NCBI GenBank assembly: GCA_021732445.1
Contig: JAKFUZ010000005.1
Location: 1 to 64,000, forward strand
Source: Sphingomonas sp.
GTDB taxonomy: Bacteria > Pseudomonadota > Alphaproteobacteria > Sphingomonadales > Sphingomonadaceae
DNA length: 64,000 nt
Reading direction: 5' to 3'
Shown piece by piece: positions 7,958-16,410 of the stretch. The notes beneath the pieces were generated by a model that ran no database searches, was not told the DNA's origin, and was given only the letters and a program-made list of their open reading frames with translations. Both the position numbers and the translations under genes were made by a program. How positions within the stretch are numbered: position 1 is the stretch's first letter; each line of letters starts with the position of its first letter.

Positions 7958-8106
7958 AGCGCACTGCCCGACGTCGGCTCCTTCAAATGCAGACTGTCAT
8001 TCTCCGACTAACTCTACCGGAAGTTTGACGCTGAATCTGCGGCAGGTTTAAGACTAAAAATATCATCGTTGAACGTCCGAAAAGTCGTCGAATGTCGCCG
8101 CCCCGC

Positions 8107-9624
8107 TCACCCAGCATCAAACATCCCCACAAATTCTTTCTCGGCGAAGTAGCGCAGTTTCTTGACGATCAGCGGATTTTCACCAACGCGCATGAGCAGC
8201 AGCGTATCCGGCGCAAGCTTCATGATTTCATTGGGGTCCATCAAATTGCGCGCAGCGAGGTGCTGGGTTTTGCTCACGGATCGTTCGGGGTCTTTGACCA
8301 CCACATCCTTCTCGCTCCGCCCCTCCGTATCGTAAGTGATCGTTTCGCGGCCCATCGTTTTCGACAGCATATCGGCGGTATCAAAGTCATTGACCCCGAA
8401 TGCCTGGAGGACACCGGCGTTGGACAGGAACGTCCCGGCGTTCTTCCCATACAGGCTGCGCAACTGGTGAATGTCCTGCAATATCGGCCAGAGTTGTAGC
8501 CCGTAACCGGCCATCAGCCCCATCGCGCGCTCGACGGGTTGCAGCCGCCCGAGCGCGGCAAACTCATCGAGCAGGAACAGCACGGGTCGCGGCGGCTTGG
8601 CCGACGACCGCGCCATTTCGTTGATCGACTGGGCCACCAGCAGGCGCAACCAGCGCGAATAGGTGTCGAGCCGGTCAGGCGGCAGGATCAGGAACACCGT
8701 CGCTACATCGTTCTTCAAATCGGCAAAGGTGAAATCAGATCCATTGACGACCTGGGCTATGCGCGGGCTGTCGAGAAAATGGGTGTGCCGCTGCGCACCT
8801 GACAGCACACCAGCCGCCTCGCGGTGCGATTTGCTGACGTAGCGGTTTGCGGCGCGCGCGATCAACCCGCCCGCGCCATCGCTCGCCTGCATCACCGTGA
8901 GCAGCGCGGTGAAGTCGTCAGGGGCCAGCGTCAGATAATCCCGAACGCTGGTCAGGTTGCGATGTGCGACATCATCGTAGCAGACGACATAGAGGATTAG
9001 CCCCGAGATCAGCGCTTTGGCTTCCTCGTTCCAATGCGCTTCGGTTTCATTTTCATCGAACACCAGCGCGTCGGCGAGGGTCATCGCATCTTCGGCCAGA
9101 TCGAGGCTATCGGCATCAAGCCGGTCGAGCGGATTGTAACGCGCCGTTGCCCGCCCCGAGATCGAGAACGGATCGAGGCAGTGAACCGGGCCGAACGCTT
9201 CCCGCTGGCGCAGTGTCACACGGGCATTCTCACCCTTGGGGTCGATGCAGACAATGGACCTGTTGGCAGTGAGCAGATTGGGAATGATCGTGCCGACCCC
9301 CTTGCCCGAGCGCGTCGGGGCAATGGTGATAAGATGGGCAGGGCCGTCATAACGGAGCAACCGGCCAAAGGTATCGCGCCCGATCAGCAGATCGCCCTTG
9401 TTCTTCGCCAGCGCGCTCACATCGGCGCGCGATCCGAAGCGGGCTGAGCCGAGGGTGGTGTTGGGCTTGGCGAAGACGACCGAGAGATAGATGCTCCCGA
9501 ACCACAGGGCGATGCCGCCGATCAGGATCAGCCAGAACGCGGTGTGTGTCTTTGGCAGCCACCACGCAAAGAGAAGCGCCGCGATGAAAACGATATAGGC
9601 GCAGCCGATCAGGCGATCCTTCAC
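8107..9624 (-). CDS. traG: Conjugative coupling protein, TraG/VirD4 type
   Basis: 505 aa. Two N-terminal membrane helices (about 5-24 and 29-50). Walker A is PTRSGKGVG near residue 105; Walker B is VLFLLDEFAALG near 345; the Q-rich QLWPILQDIHQL motif follows. This hexameric ATPase links the relaxosome to a type IV secretion channel. At 505 aa it is shorter than Ti TraG (about 640-660). It ends the traC-traD-traG minus-strand operon, 3 bases after traD. Confidence 0.9.
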   Translation of the reverse strand: MKDRLIGCAYIVFIAALLFAWWLPKTHTAFWLILIGGIALWFGSIYLSVVFAKPNTTLGSARFGSRADVSALAKNKGDLLIGRDTFGRLLRYDGPAHLITIAPTRSGKGVGTIIPNLLTANRSIVCIDPKGENARVTLRQREAFGPVHCLDPFSISGRATARYNPLDRLDADSLDLAEDAMTLADALVFDENETEAHWNEEAKALISGLILYVVCYDDVAHRNLTSVRDYLTLAPDDFTALLTVMQASDGAGGLIARAANRYVSKSHREAAGVLSGAQRHTHFLDSPRIAQVVNGSDFTFADLKNDVATVFLILPPDRLDTYSRWLRLLVAQSINEMARSSAKPPRPVLFLLDEFAALGRLQPVERAMGLMAGYGLQLWPILQDIHQLRSLYGKNAGTFLSNAGVLQAFGVNDFDTADMLSKTMGRETITYDTEGRSEKDVVVKDPERSVSKTQHLAARNLMDPNEIMKLAPDTLLLMRVGENPLIVKKLRYFAEKEFVGMFDAG

Positions 9625-9627
9625 CGA

Positions 9628-10026
9628 TCAATCCTCCCCGCCGATAGTCTCGGCCAATGCCTTGGCTTCCGCGTTCGCTGATTCTTCGGCATCGAACGCC
9701 CGCTTGCCCCGCCGCTTCCACAACGCCAGCGCGGTCGCGCCGTCATCATCCACGGCGCGACCGGCGAGATGGAGCATCGCGCCGTAAAGGGTGGCGCGAT
9801 CATCGCCCGCGAGTTCGACAAGACCCGATTTCTGGACGAGACCGCCCAGCTCAATCAGGTGCCTTGTCCGTTCGCGTCGCTCCACCACCCATTCCCTAGT
9901 ATCGTGTCGGCGCTGGCCTGATTCAGCCCGCCGCCGCGCCGCCGCGTTTCTAACCAGCGCCTGTTCCGTCGCCACCAGCAGGGCTATTACCTTTGCGCCC
10001 GCGCCCTTTGAGAAAGGTGGCACCAT
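9628..10026 (-). CDS. traD: Conjugal transfer protein TraD (Ti type)
   Basis: 132 aa from ATG 10026, which has AAGGAG 13 bases upstream but overlaps traC by 77 bases. An alternative GTG at 9975 (115 aa, 26-base overlap) is possible. The core REWVVERRERTRHLIELGGL is the signature of the small Ti/rhizobial TraD, followed by a region rich in Ala and Asp. Ti TraD is an accessory of the relaxosome/coupling module. Its place between traC and traG is the canonical order. Confidence 0.82.
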   Translation of the reverse strand: MVPPFSKGAGAKVIALLVATEQALVRNAAARRRAESGQRRHDTREWVVERRERTRHLIELGGLVQKSGLVELAGDDRATLYGAMLHLAGRAVDDDGATALALWKRRGKRAFDAEESANAEAKALAETIGGED

Positions 10027-10231
10027 CGGCGCGCCAGCTCTCCTTTACGGATTCGACCTGGGCCTCCATAATGCCGTGTCGGAGCATCCCTGCGATAACT
10101 TCGAGATCGAGCGCGTCGGCACCCGTTGCGACCACGAGCGCGCCAAGTTGCTCGACTTTGCGCGCCTTGATCGCCCTCGCCTTGTCGCGAAGCGCACTCA
10201 GTTCAGCATCATAATCCCGGACTTTGCGCAT
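9950..10231 (-). CDS. traC: Conjugal transfer protein TraC (Ti type)
   Basis: 93 aa from ATG 10231. The start MRKVRDYDAELSALRDKAR and the following KVEQLGALVVATGADALD are typical of the small TraC of Ti and rhizobial plasmids, an accessory relaxosome protein. A longer open frame upstream runs into the oriT-like region and is not used. First gene of the traCDG operon, divergent from traA. Confidence 0.82.
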   Translation of the reverse strand: MRKVRDYDAELSALRDKARAIKARKVEQLGALVVATGADALDLEVIAGMLRHGIMEAQVESVKESWRADGATFLKGRGRKGNSPAGGDGTGAG

Positions 10232-10406
10232 GGTGCACCTCCGATTATCGGTAGCATTGGATGCAGCGTAAGCGCGAATCGCGTCGCAGACAACCATGCC
10301 GTCCCAAAAGTGAAGCAAGTCACGCCAAAAATGGCAAAGACAGTTTTGAGTGCGCGCTTATACGTTGTTGCCAACGTTGCTTGAAAGTGAGAGGCTTAGC
10401 AGCGTC
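10232..10406. other. oriT: Candidate origin of transfer (oriT) between traC and traA
   Basis: Known: in Ti-type systems oriT lies between divergent traC and traA. Seen here: a perfect 6-bp hairpin ACGTTG-TTGC-CAACGT (10362-10377) next to TGCGCGCTTA (10351-10360), which resembles the GCGCxCTTA-like nick region of the Q-type/Ti family. The strand and exact nick site are not proven. Confidence 0.6.
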
Positions 10407-12950
10407 ATGGCGATCTACCATTTCTCTGCTAAAGTTGTCAGCCGCGCCAATGGATCGAGCGCGGTTGCATCGGCTGCCTACCGTGCCGCCGAACGGCTGA
10501 CCGACGAGCGCCTTGGCCGCGATCATGACTTTACCAACAAGGCCGGTGTCGTTCATTCCGAGATCATGTTGCCGCAAGGTGCGCCGGAGCGTCTGGCAGA
10601 CCGCGAAACCTTGTGGAACGCGGTCGAGGCAGGCGAGGTTCGCAAGGACGCGCAGCTTGCGCGTGATGTCGAGTTCGCGATTCCACGAGAGATGAACGAG
10701 GCCGACGGCATCGCGCTGGCACGCGATTTTGTCGCAAGGGAGTTTGTAGCGCGTGGCATGATCGCCGACCTCAATGTTCATTGGGACAAGGCCGCCGATG
10801 GCACTCCCAAACCCCATGCCCATGTCATGCTGTCGATGCGCGAAGTCGGCCCGGATGGCTTCGGGCAAAAAGAGCGTGACTGGAACAGCAAAGAGCTTTT
10901 GAAGGAGTGGCGCGAGAGCTGGGCCGATCATGTAAACACCCGCATGGCAGAACTTGGCCTCGATGCACGGGTCGATCACCGGACACTTGAGGCACAGGGC
11001 ATCCCGCTTGAACCGCAGCACAAGATTGGTGCAGCGGGATCACGGCGCGCGGGTGCAGGCGAAGACGCCGAGCGCGCCGACGATCATATGCGGATCGCGC
11101 GCGAGAATGGCGACAAGATCATTGCCGATCCGGCTATTGCTTTGAATGCCATTACGCATTCCCAAGCCACGTTCACAATGCGCGACCTTGCCCAATTCGC
11201 GTTTCGGCACAGCGACGGCAAGGATCAGTTCGATTCCGTGATGTCATCGGTTCGCGGTTCGCCCGAGCTGGTTGCATTGGGCAAGGACGGCAAGGATCAG
11301 GAGCGGTTTACCAGCGCCGACATGATTGCGGTGGAGGAGCGGCTTGGCCTGTCCGCGTCGATGCTGGCGACTAGCGAGCAGCACGGCGTTGCGGATCGTA
11401 ACCGCCATGCCGCGCTAGATGGAGCAGCCGAGCGCGGGCTGATCCTGTCCGGGGAACAGCGCGATGCGTTCGATCATGTCACCGGCCAGCGCGATCTTGC
11501 CTCGGTCGTCGGCTATGCAGGAAGTGGTAAGTCAGCGATGCTTGGCGTCGCGCGGAGTGCGTGGGAGCGTGAGGGCTATAATGTTCGCGGTGCATCCCTC
11601 TCGGGCATCGCGGCGGAGAACCTCGAAGCCGGTTCAGGGATAAGTTCGCGGACAATCGCAAGCCTTGAATATCAGTGGCAGCAGGGCCGCGAGCAACTGA
11701 GCGACCGCGATGTGCTTGTCATCGACGAGGCGGGCCTGACCGGAACGCGCCAGATGGAGCGGGTGCTGTCGGCGGCGCGCGATGCAGGCGCGAAGGTCGT
11801 GCTTGTTGGCGACCCCGAGCAGTTGCAGGCCATCGAAGCGGGGGCAGCGTTCCGCTCGCTTGCCGAAGCGCACGGCGCGGTCGAGATCACCGAGATCAGG
11901 CGGCAGCGCGACGACTGGCAGCGAGGTGCGACCCGCTCGCTCGCCACCGGGCGCACGGGCGAGGCCATTCATGCCTTTGGTGACAAGGGCATGGTTCACA
12001 GCGCCGAGACGCGCGAAGCCGCGCGCGCCGAACTTGTCGATGGCTGGGACGTTGCCCGCACCATCAACCCCGACAAAAGCCGGATCATCCTCACCCATAC
12101 CAATGCCGAGGTGCGCGACCTCAACATCGCCGCCCGCGACAAGCTGCGCGATCATGGCGAGCTTGGCGGAGACGTGGACGTGAAAACCGAACGCGGCGAG
12201 CGCCAGTTTGCCAGCGGCGACCGGATGATGTTTCTGCGCAACGAGCGTGGGCTGGGGGTCAAGAACGGAACGCTTGGCACCATCGAGGGTGTGACGCCCG
12301 GACATATGGCCGTCCGCACCGACGACGGGCGGAGCGTGGCATTCGACCTCAAAGACTATGCCCACATCGATCATGGCTATGCAGCCACATTCCACAAGTC
12401 GCAGGGCGTGACGGTCGATCAGGCGCATATATTGGCGACGCCGGGGATGGATCGGCACTCGGCCTATGTCGGCCTCACGCGCCACCGTGACGGGGTGCAG
12501 CTTCATTATGGCCGCGATGATTTTGCCGACCAGAGCAAACTTGTCCGAACCTTGTCGCGCGAACGGACGAAGGACATGGCGGGCGACTATCCGCTTCCCG
12601 ATGCCGCCGCGCACGGCTTTGCCGAGCGGCGCGAGTTCTGGTTTGGTGAAGTCGCCCGCGATATGGTTGCCAAGGCACGAGGACTATTTGCCGATCCTGA
12701 CCGGATTGCGGCCTTGCGGGGCCGTCTCGACAAAGCGCTTAGGCGGGAACCATCAACAGCGCCCGAGGCAAAGCGCGATGCGGACAAGGAGCCGGGGCAG
12801 GACCGTGGCACCGACACCGCTGCAAACCGACTCCGCGCGCGCATGGCCGAACTTGGCAAGCAGGTGCGTAGAGATGATGAGCGGGATCGTGACCGGACAA
12901 AGGCCAAAGAACGTGACCAAGACCGCGACCGAGAAGGGCCAGGACGATGA
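10407..12950 (+). CDS. traA: Relaxase/helicase TraA (MobA-helicase fusion)
   Basis: 847 aa from ATG 10407. The N-terminal MOBQ relaxase (about 1-220) has MAIYHFSAKVVSRANGSSAV and the KPHAHVMLSMREV His motif. The C-terminal part is a RecD-like helicase: Walker A GYAGSGKSAML near 372, Walker B DVLVIDEAGLTG near 437, motif III GDPEQLQAIEAG, and the HKSQGVTVDQAH motif near 670. The last 90 residues are strongly charged. It is shorter than Ti TraA (about 1100 aa). It would nick oriT and unwind the DNA for transfer. The next gene overlaps it by ATGA. Confidence 0.92.
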   Translation: MAIYHFSAKVVSRANGSSAVASAAYRAAERLTDERLGRDHDFTNKAGVVHSEIMLPQGAPERLADRETLWNAVEAGEVRKDAQLARDVEFAIPREMNEADGIALARDFVAREFVARGMIADLNVHWDKAADGTPKPHAHVMLSMREVGPDGFGQKERDWNSKELLKEWRESWADHVNTRMAELGLDARVDHRTLEAQGIPLEPQHKIGAAGSRRAGAGEDAERADDHMRIARENGDKIIADPAIALNAITHSQATFTMRDLAQFAFRHSDGKDQFDSVMSSVRGSPELVALGKDGKDQERFTSADMIAVEERLGLSASMLATSEQHGVADRNRHAALDGAAERGLILSGEQRDAFDHVTGQRDLASVVGYAGSGKSAMLGVARSAWEREGYNVRGASLSGIAAENLEAGSGISSRTIASLEYQWQQGREQLSDRDVLVIDEAGLTGTRQMERVLSAARDAGAKVVLVGDPEQLQAIEAGAAFRSLAEAHGAVEITEIRRQRDDWQRGATRSLATGRTGEAIHAFGDKGMVHSAETREAARAELVDGWDVARTINPDKSRIILTHTNAEVRDLNIAARDKLRDHGELGGDVDVKTERGERQFASGDRMMFLRNERGLGVKNGTLGTIEGVTPGHMAVRTDDGRSVAFDLKDYAHIDHGYAATFHKSQGVTVDQAHILATPGMDRHSAYVGLTRHRDGVQLHYGRDDFADQSKLVRTLSRERTKDMAGDYPLPDAAAHGFAERREFWFGEVARDMVAKARGLFADPDRIAALRGRLDKALRREPSTAPEAKRDADKEPGQDRGTDTAANRLRARMAELGKQVRRDDERDRDRTKAKERDQDRDREGPGR

Positions 12951-13435
12951 GCGACACGCAGGACGATCCACTATTGGGGCTGTTGACCGATATTGCCGAA
13001 GGGGTGGCAGCACTTTCCGCGCGCGTCGATGCGATGGAGGCGGCAAACGCCACCCATCAGGCCCAAGTCAACGAGGCGCTTGCGACCATCGCGGAGATCG
13101 CCACGCGCACCTATTATGTCAGCAACCCGCCTAAGGCGCTGCCCGATACTGTGATCAACACCGCCGTCATGAACCCAATGATCGACCACTGGCCGATGGA
13201 ATGGTCAATGACGTTCCCGCCGTCGGAATATAAGATATTCAATAACCTTGACGCGCTCAGCGTCTCGGAGATCGAGGCACACCTCCGTGCGCGGGCGAGC
13301 ATTGCGAAGAAGGCCACCAACGCCCAGCGGCTACGTCATGCGCGGTCGGTGTTCATGCTCAACGAGGAAATGACCAAACGATTCAAAGCTCACGAGAAAG
13401 CGGTCGAGCGCGAAAAGGCGGGACGGTCCCGATGA
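12947..13435 (+). CDS. Hypothetical protein coupled to traA
   Basis: 162 aa, ATGA overlap with traA. An N-terminal coiled-coil-like stretch (LTDIAEGVAALSARVDAMEA, about 12-50) is followed by a polar domain with WPMEWSMTFPPSEYKIF near residue 85 and a basic C-terminus. No named family recognised. Being coupled to the relaxase, it may help the relaxosome; this is inference from position only. Confidence 0.75.
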   Translation: MSDTQDDPLLGLLTDIAEGVAALSARVDAMEAANATHQAQVNEALATIAEIATRTYYVSNPPKALPDTVINTAVMNPMIDHWPMEWSMTFPPSEYKIFNNLDALSVSEIEAHLRARASIAKKATNAQRLRHARSVFMLNEEMTKRFKAHEKAVEREKAGRSR

Positions 13436-13494
13436 GACCGGCAGGAATCGACAACTTTTCGGACGAAGACTGGCAGATAATCCTGCGTCGTTAG
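13432..13494 (+). CDS. 20-codon ORF at the end of the traA operon, perhaps cut short
   Basis: It starts at ATG 13432 in an ATGA overlap with the previous stop and runs 20 codons (RPAGIDNFSDEDWQIILRR after Met), ending at TAG 13492-13494, 1-4 bases into the convergent methyltransferase gene. The coupled start suggests a real downstream gene whose body was lost when the cargo arrived. It may also be chance. Confidence 0.3.
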   Translation: MRPAGIDNFSDEDWQIILRR

Positions 13495-14099
13495 CGGACG
13501 TTCTCCAGGGCCAACCAAGTCCAGTAAACTCCCAGCGCCTTGTTTCCCTCTTGAACTGAGTCAGCCTCAAGCCGTCGCAAAAGTTGCAACTTGCAGTCTT
13601 CGGCAGTCTTAATCGTGGCATCGACCGATACCGGAAAAACCGGTCTGCCCTTGCCGCCCGGTCCGTGTCGGAGTGACATGATGAGACGACCGCTCGGGAC
13701 CAACAACGACGCGAGACGGGGTAGTGCCAAAGCACGATCGTGTTCTGTGATATGCTGCCAGACCGCACAAAGCATGACCAAGTCAAAGCTCTGGTCAGGC
13801 CGTAATTCTGCCAGATCCGGCAGTTGATCATCAAGCCATGTGATCCTGTCCGACACGTGCAGAATTTGGCCGGCCTCGCGCAACTCGCACACTGGCTCCA
13901 CCGCCACTACTTCGTGTCCCCTTGCGGCGAACCATGCGGCGTCACGTCCGGTGCCCGCACCAATGTCAGCTATCCTGCAAATTTTCGTCGGTAGGAGATC
14001 GAGGACGTGTTCGTAGATGACTTCGGGCGAGAGCTGGTCGTACGCCGCGATAAATGAAGGCGTCGCAGCGTCAGCGTATCCTTCCAAGATGCTTTTCAC
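13491..14099 (-). CDS. Class I SAM-dependent methyltransferase
   Basis: 202 aa. The SAM-binding motif I is RIADIGAGTGRDAAWFA near residue 43, motif II EVVAVEPV near 64, and motif IV FDLVMLCAVWQHIT near 105. The later part (LPRLASLLVPSGRLIMSLRHG) fits methyltransferase domain type 11. The substrate is unknown. Lower GC than the tra genes and placed last before the element boundary, so it is probably cargo. The ribosome site at its start is weak. Confidence 0.85.
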   Translation of the reverse strand: MKSILEGYADAATPSFIAAYDQLSPEVIYEHVLDLLPTKICRIADIGAGTGRDAAWFAARGHEVVAVEPVCELREAGQILHVSDRITWLDDQLPDLAELRPDQSFDLVMLCAVWQHITEHDRALALPRLASLLVPSGRLIMSLRHGPGGKGRPVFPVSVDATIKTAEDCKLQLLRRLEADSVQEGNKALGVYWTWLALENVR

Positions 14100-14412
14100 T
14101 GCTCGTCCCCAATGTCTGCATTCGCACTCTAGGCGCGTAAAAGCGGACCGTCAGCAATCCCCGACATTGCAGTCTGGGGCAGGTGTAACCGGCCAGCCTT
14201 GGCTCTTTGACATGCCAGATGGCAAGGCTCCATAAAGGGCGGGAAGACTGCCCGTGGGACTTTCATGACCAATCCTACCAAACCGCTTCTTTGGGCCTCT
14301 CAGGGCTGAATTTACGGTCAAATTGCCAACTGAAATTAGCACAGTGATTAGCACACTAGCGCATTGGCATTGATAAATACCTATATATTACAAATAGATA
14401 GTCATATATTTA
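14100..14412. other. Element end region without genes, with a short direct repeat
   Basis: No gene is supported. The DNA turns AT-rich towards 14412. A 9-bp direct repeat ATTAGCACA occurs at 14335-14343 and 14347-14355 (12-bp period), about 70 bases from the tRNA fragment. Arm-type integrase binding sites often look like this, but that is only a guess. Confidence 0.5.
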
Positions 14413-14470
14413 CCTGACTCAAAATCCAGTTCCGCAAGGAGTGTGGGTTCGATTCCCACCGCCCGCACCA
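14413..14470 (+). other. 3' fragment of tRNA-Leu(CAA): probable attachment site (attR/attL)
   Basis: The sequence has an anticodon loop CTCAAAA, the 3' anticodon strand TCCAG, a long variable arm (TCC-GCAA-GGA), a perfect T-arm (14443-14447/14455-14459), the 3' acceptor strand CGCCCGC and encoded CCA (14468-14470). The 5' half (acceptor GCGGGCG, D-arm) is absent and is replaced by AT-rich DNA. This is what integration into a tRNA gene leaves at the far end of an element. It should not be a working tRNA. Confidence 0.85.
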
Positions 14471-14597
14471 GCTATTTTTCAGGTTTCTGTTGGTTGCTAG
14501 CTGCGCGATCATCCTGCGGTGTCAACGCCCGTCCCGGTCGGCTTTCCGGGGTCAGTCGATCGGGAAACGCCACGGCGACAGAACTGGAGACACGATC

Positions 14598-14754
14598 ATG
14601 AACTCCAACATTGTTCTTCTTGTCGGCGACCTCGGCCGATCCGGAGACCCGTGCCGGCAGCAACGACAAGACCATCACAAGCTTCAGTGTCGGTCCCGGC
14701 CGACCTGCCCCCAGTAGCGACGGCAAGACCTTCAAGGCCGGGTTCGCCCTATAG
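14598..14754 (+). pseudogene. Frameshifted single-stranded DNA-binding protein remnant
   Basis: ATG 14598 gives MNSNIVLLVGDLGR in one frame. After a frameshift near 14640 the next frame gives ETRAGSNDKTITSFSVG, then RPAPSSDGKTFKAGFAL and a stop at 14752-14754. Together these match the first 50 or so residues of an SSB-like OB-fold. It lacks the rest of the protein. It lies just outside the tRNA fragment and is not a copy of the element SSB at 7062. Confidence 0.6.
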
Positions 14755-14838
14755 GCTTTGATAGCAGACGTCGTGCAAAGGAGGTGATACGGCCCTTCTG
14801 GACGTCTGATGTTCGGAAAATGGTTAAGAGGACCTGCT

Positions 14839-15765
14839 ATGTTGGGCAAAACTGATATGCTGGACCGCGCGGTTCAGGTGCTGCTTGCCCTTGTTGCGCT
14901 CTTCTCGCTGATCTTTGGCGTCTTCATGCTGACGGATCCTTATGGCTGGTATCAGGCTATCCCCACTGTCCGGTTCATCGGGCCACCTAACCCCCACTTC
15001 ATCCGCGACATCGGCCTTGCCTATCTGATGACCGGAACGATGCTCGGCTATGCCGCTTGGTACCCCCAAGGCCGTTGGCTTGCGGCCCTGACAGGCACGG
15101 CGTGGCCGAGCGCGCATGGTGTGTTTCACATCTGGGAGGTGGCGAACGGCATCTGCGCGCCCGATCGGTTCTGGAGCGATGCGCCCGGTGTATTGGGGCC
15201 GCCGCTGATCGTCTGGATCGCCATCGGCACGTTGTTCGTGCGGCAGAAAATTGTCCCCGCGGGCCTGCCAAAGCCAGTGATGCTACGCGCGATCGATCAG
15301 ATGTCGCCCGGCGAGTCGGCCTATTTTCACGAAGTAGCAAAGGCGCCGGGGCACGCGTTCGAAAAGTTCGCGCACTTCATACCGATGACGATGCATCGAT
15401 ACGAAGCGCCAGCCGAGCTGTTTCATATGGCGAGGATCGGCGCGACGCTGGTCGAGGATTGCGGACCTTGCGCCATGACGGCGGCAGAAGGGGCGCTGCG
15501 TGACGGCGTCGATCGGGCTTTGATCAACGCGGCACTCGCTTGCAATCTGCCCGAGGGCGACCCAAGAATCGGGTTTTTGTTCGGCGAGAGCATCGCACGC
15601 CAGCATGGCGACGCGTTGGTGCTTGGCGATGCGATCGAGGCCAAATTTGGTCGTAATGTCCGTCTTGAACTTGCGATAACCGCCGCTACCGTCCGTGCGT
15701 ATCCAGCAATGAAACGCGGGCTTGGGCTGACAAAATCCTGCGCCGTCACGAAGTTGGAAATTTGA
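14839..15765 (+). CDS. Fusion of a membrane domain with a CMD/AhpD-like domain
   Basis: 308 aa from ATG 14839, chosen for AAGAGG 7 bases upstream; an earlier in-frame ATG at 14809 lacks a near site. Residues about 5-130 hold four membrane segments (VLLALVALFSLIFGVFML is the first). Residues about 145-300 resemble carboxymuconolactone decarboxylase/AhpD proteins, including a redox-type CGPC motif near residue 214 (VEDCGPCAMTAAEGALRDG). Separately these are known modules; the fusion suggests a membrane-tethered peroxidase- or decarboxylase-like activity. The substrate is unknown. Confidence 0.7.
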   Translation: MLGKTDMLDRAVQVLLALVALFSLIFGVFMLTDPYGWYQAIPTVRFIGPPNPHFIRDIGLAYLMTGTMLGYAAWYPQGRWLAALTGTAWPSAHGVFHIWEVANGICAPDRFWSDAPGVLGPPLIVWIAIGTLFVRQKIVPAGLPKPVMLRAIDQMSPGESAYFHEVAKAPGHAFEKFAHFIPMTMHRYEAPAELFHMARIGATLVEDCGPCAMTAAEGALRDGVDRALINAALACNLPEGDPRIGFLFGESIARQHGDALVLGDAIEAKFGRNVRLELAITAATVRAYPAMKRGLGLTKSCAVTKLEI

Positions 15766-15839
15766 GCCAGTGATCGGCTCATTGATTTAGCGTTCTAAGC
15801 AAAGCAGCGGCTGGTCAACGTCTCTGACCATCGTCGCGC

Positions 15840-16398
15840 CGGCTGGATAGGCGCGGGGCAAATCTGGCCGGGCAAGGATCATCGCCACGATGCTGGACTG
15901 GTGAAGGATGGCAACCTCGCGCGCAGTGCCGGCAGGGTAGCCCAGCCGGCCAATAGCGGCTTGCGGTCGGTGTTTCACCATTTCGACGACCTGGCTTCGC
16001 TGTATCGTGAAATATCCGAACATATCGGAACGACCGGCATCCCATTCACGCTGCGCCCAGTGCCGGCACTGCCGTGGCGTTACGGCGCGCGCGATCTGGC
16101 CGAGCGGCGGATATGGGTGTTTGAAACAATCCTGTCTTACCCGATCTCAGCGAGTATCACGCGATTTCAGTCCGCGCTTCTCATGCAGGATTAGCGACGT
16201 ATGCTGCGGATCGAGCGGACGTCGCCCGAAGCGGTGCTGCCGCTTGCTCTGGTTGCCGGCAAGGTGCAGGTCAATATACTAAGCGTTTTCCGGCGCGGCG
16301 GATGCTGCAATACGGTCAGGCGCTCGACATTGACGCGGCAAGGCTCGGCGTTCTGACGTTGGTCGATGCAGCGCTAGCGCCGGTCACGTACGATTGAG
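15840..16398 (+). pseudogene. Degraded TetR-family regulator
   Basis: Pieces of a TetR protein appear in shifting frames: ARIIATMLDW near 15877-15903, then NLARSAGRVAQPANSGLRSV FHHFDDLASLYREI-type sequence at 15907-16020 (the helix-turn-helix region), and a C-terminal piece RMLQYGQALDIDAARLGVL near 16300-16398. At least two frameshifts and stop codons separate them. The limits are approximate. The gene could once have controlled the neighbouring fusion gene. Confidence 0.55.
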
Positions 16399-16410
16399 GG
16401 AGGCAGTTCG

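Larger units (their letters stand above)
1..14470. mobile_element. Right-hand part of an integrative/mobilisable element ending at a tRNA-Leu fragment
   Basis: Seen: a Ti-type mobilisation module (TraG, TraD, TraC, TraA), a ParB-like protein, a short SSB, an IS end, metal-sensing cargo and low-GC cargo genes all lie left of a 3' tRNA-Leu piece at 14413-14470. Past that point the genes look chromosomal. Known: ICEs and islands often integrate into tRNA 3' ends and leave such a repeat. Inferred: 14470 is the element-chromosome junction, and the intact tRNA-Leu and the integrase lie to the left of the window. The left end is not visible, and no type IV secretion (Trb/VirB) genes are present here, so self-transfer cannot be judged. 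Confidence 0.75.

Noticed and set aside
13331..13834. 167-aa minus-strand ORF across the methyltransferase end
   Set aside because: It overlaps two better genes in other frames and shows no protein family.
15787..16023. 78-aa minus-strand ORF
   Set aside because: It lies opposite the TetR remnant, whose helix-turn-helix text is recognisable; the minus frame shows no family.
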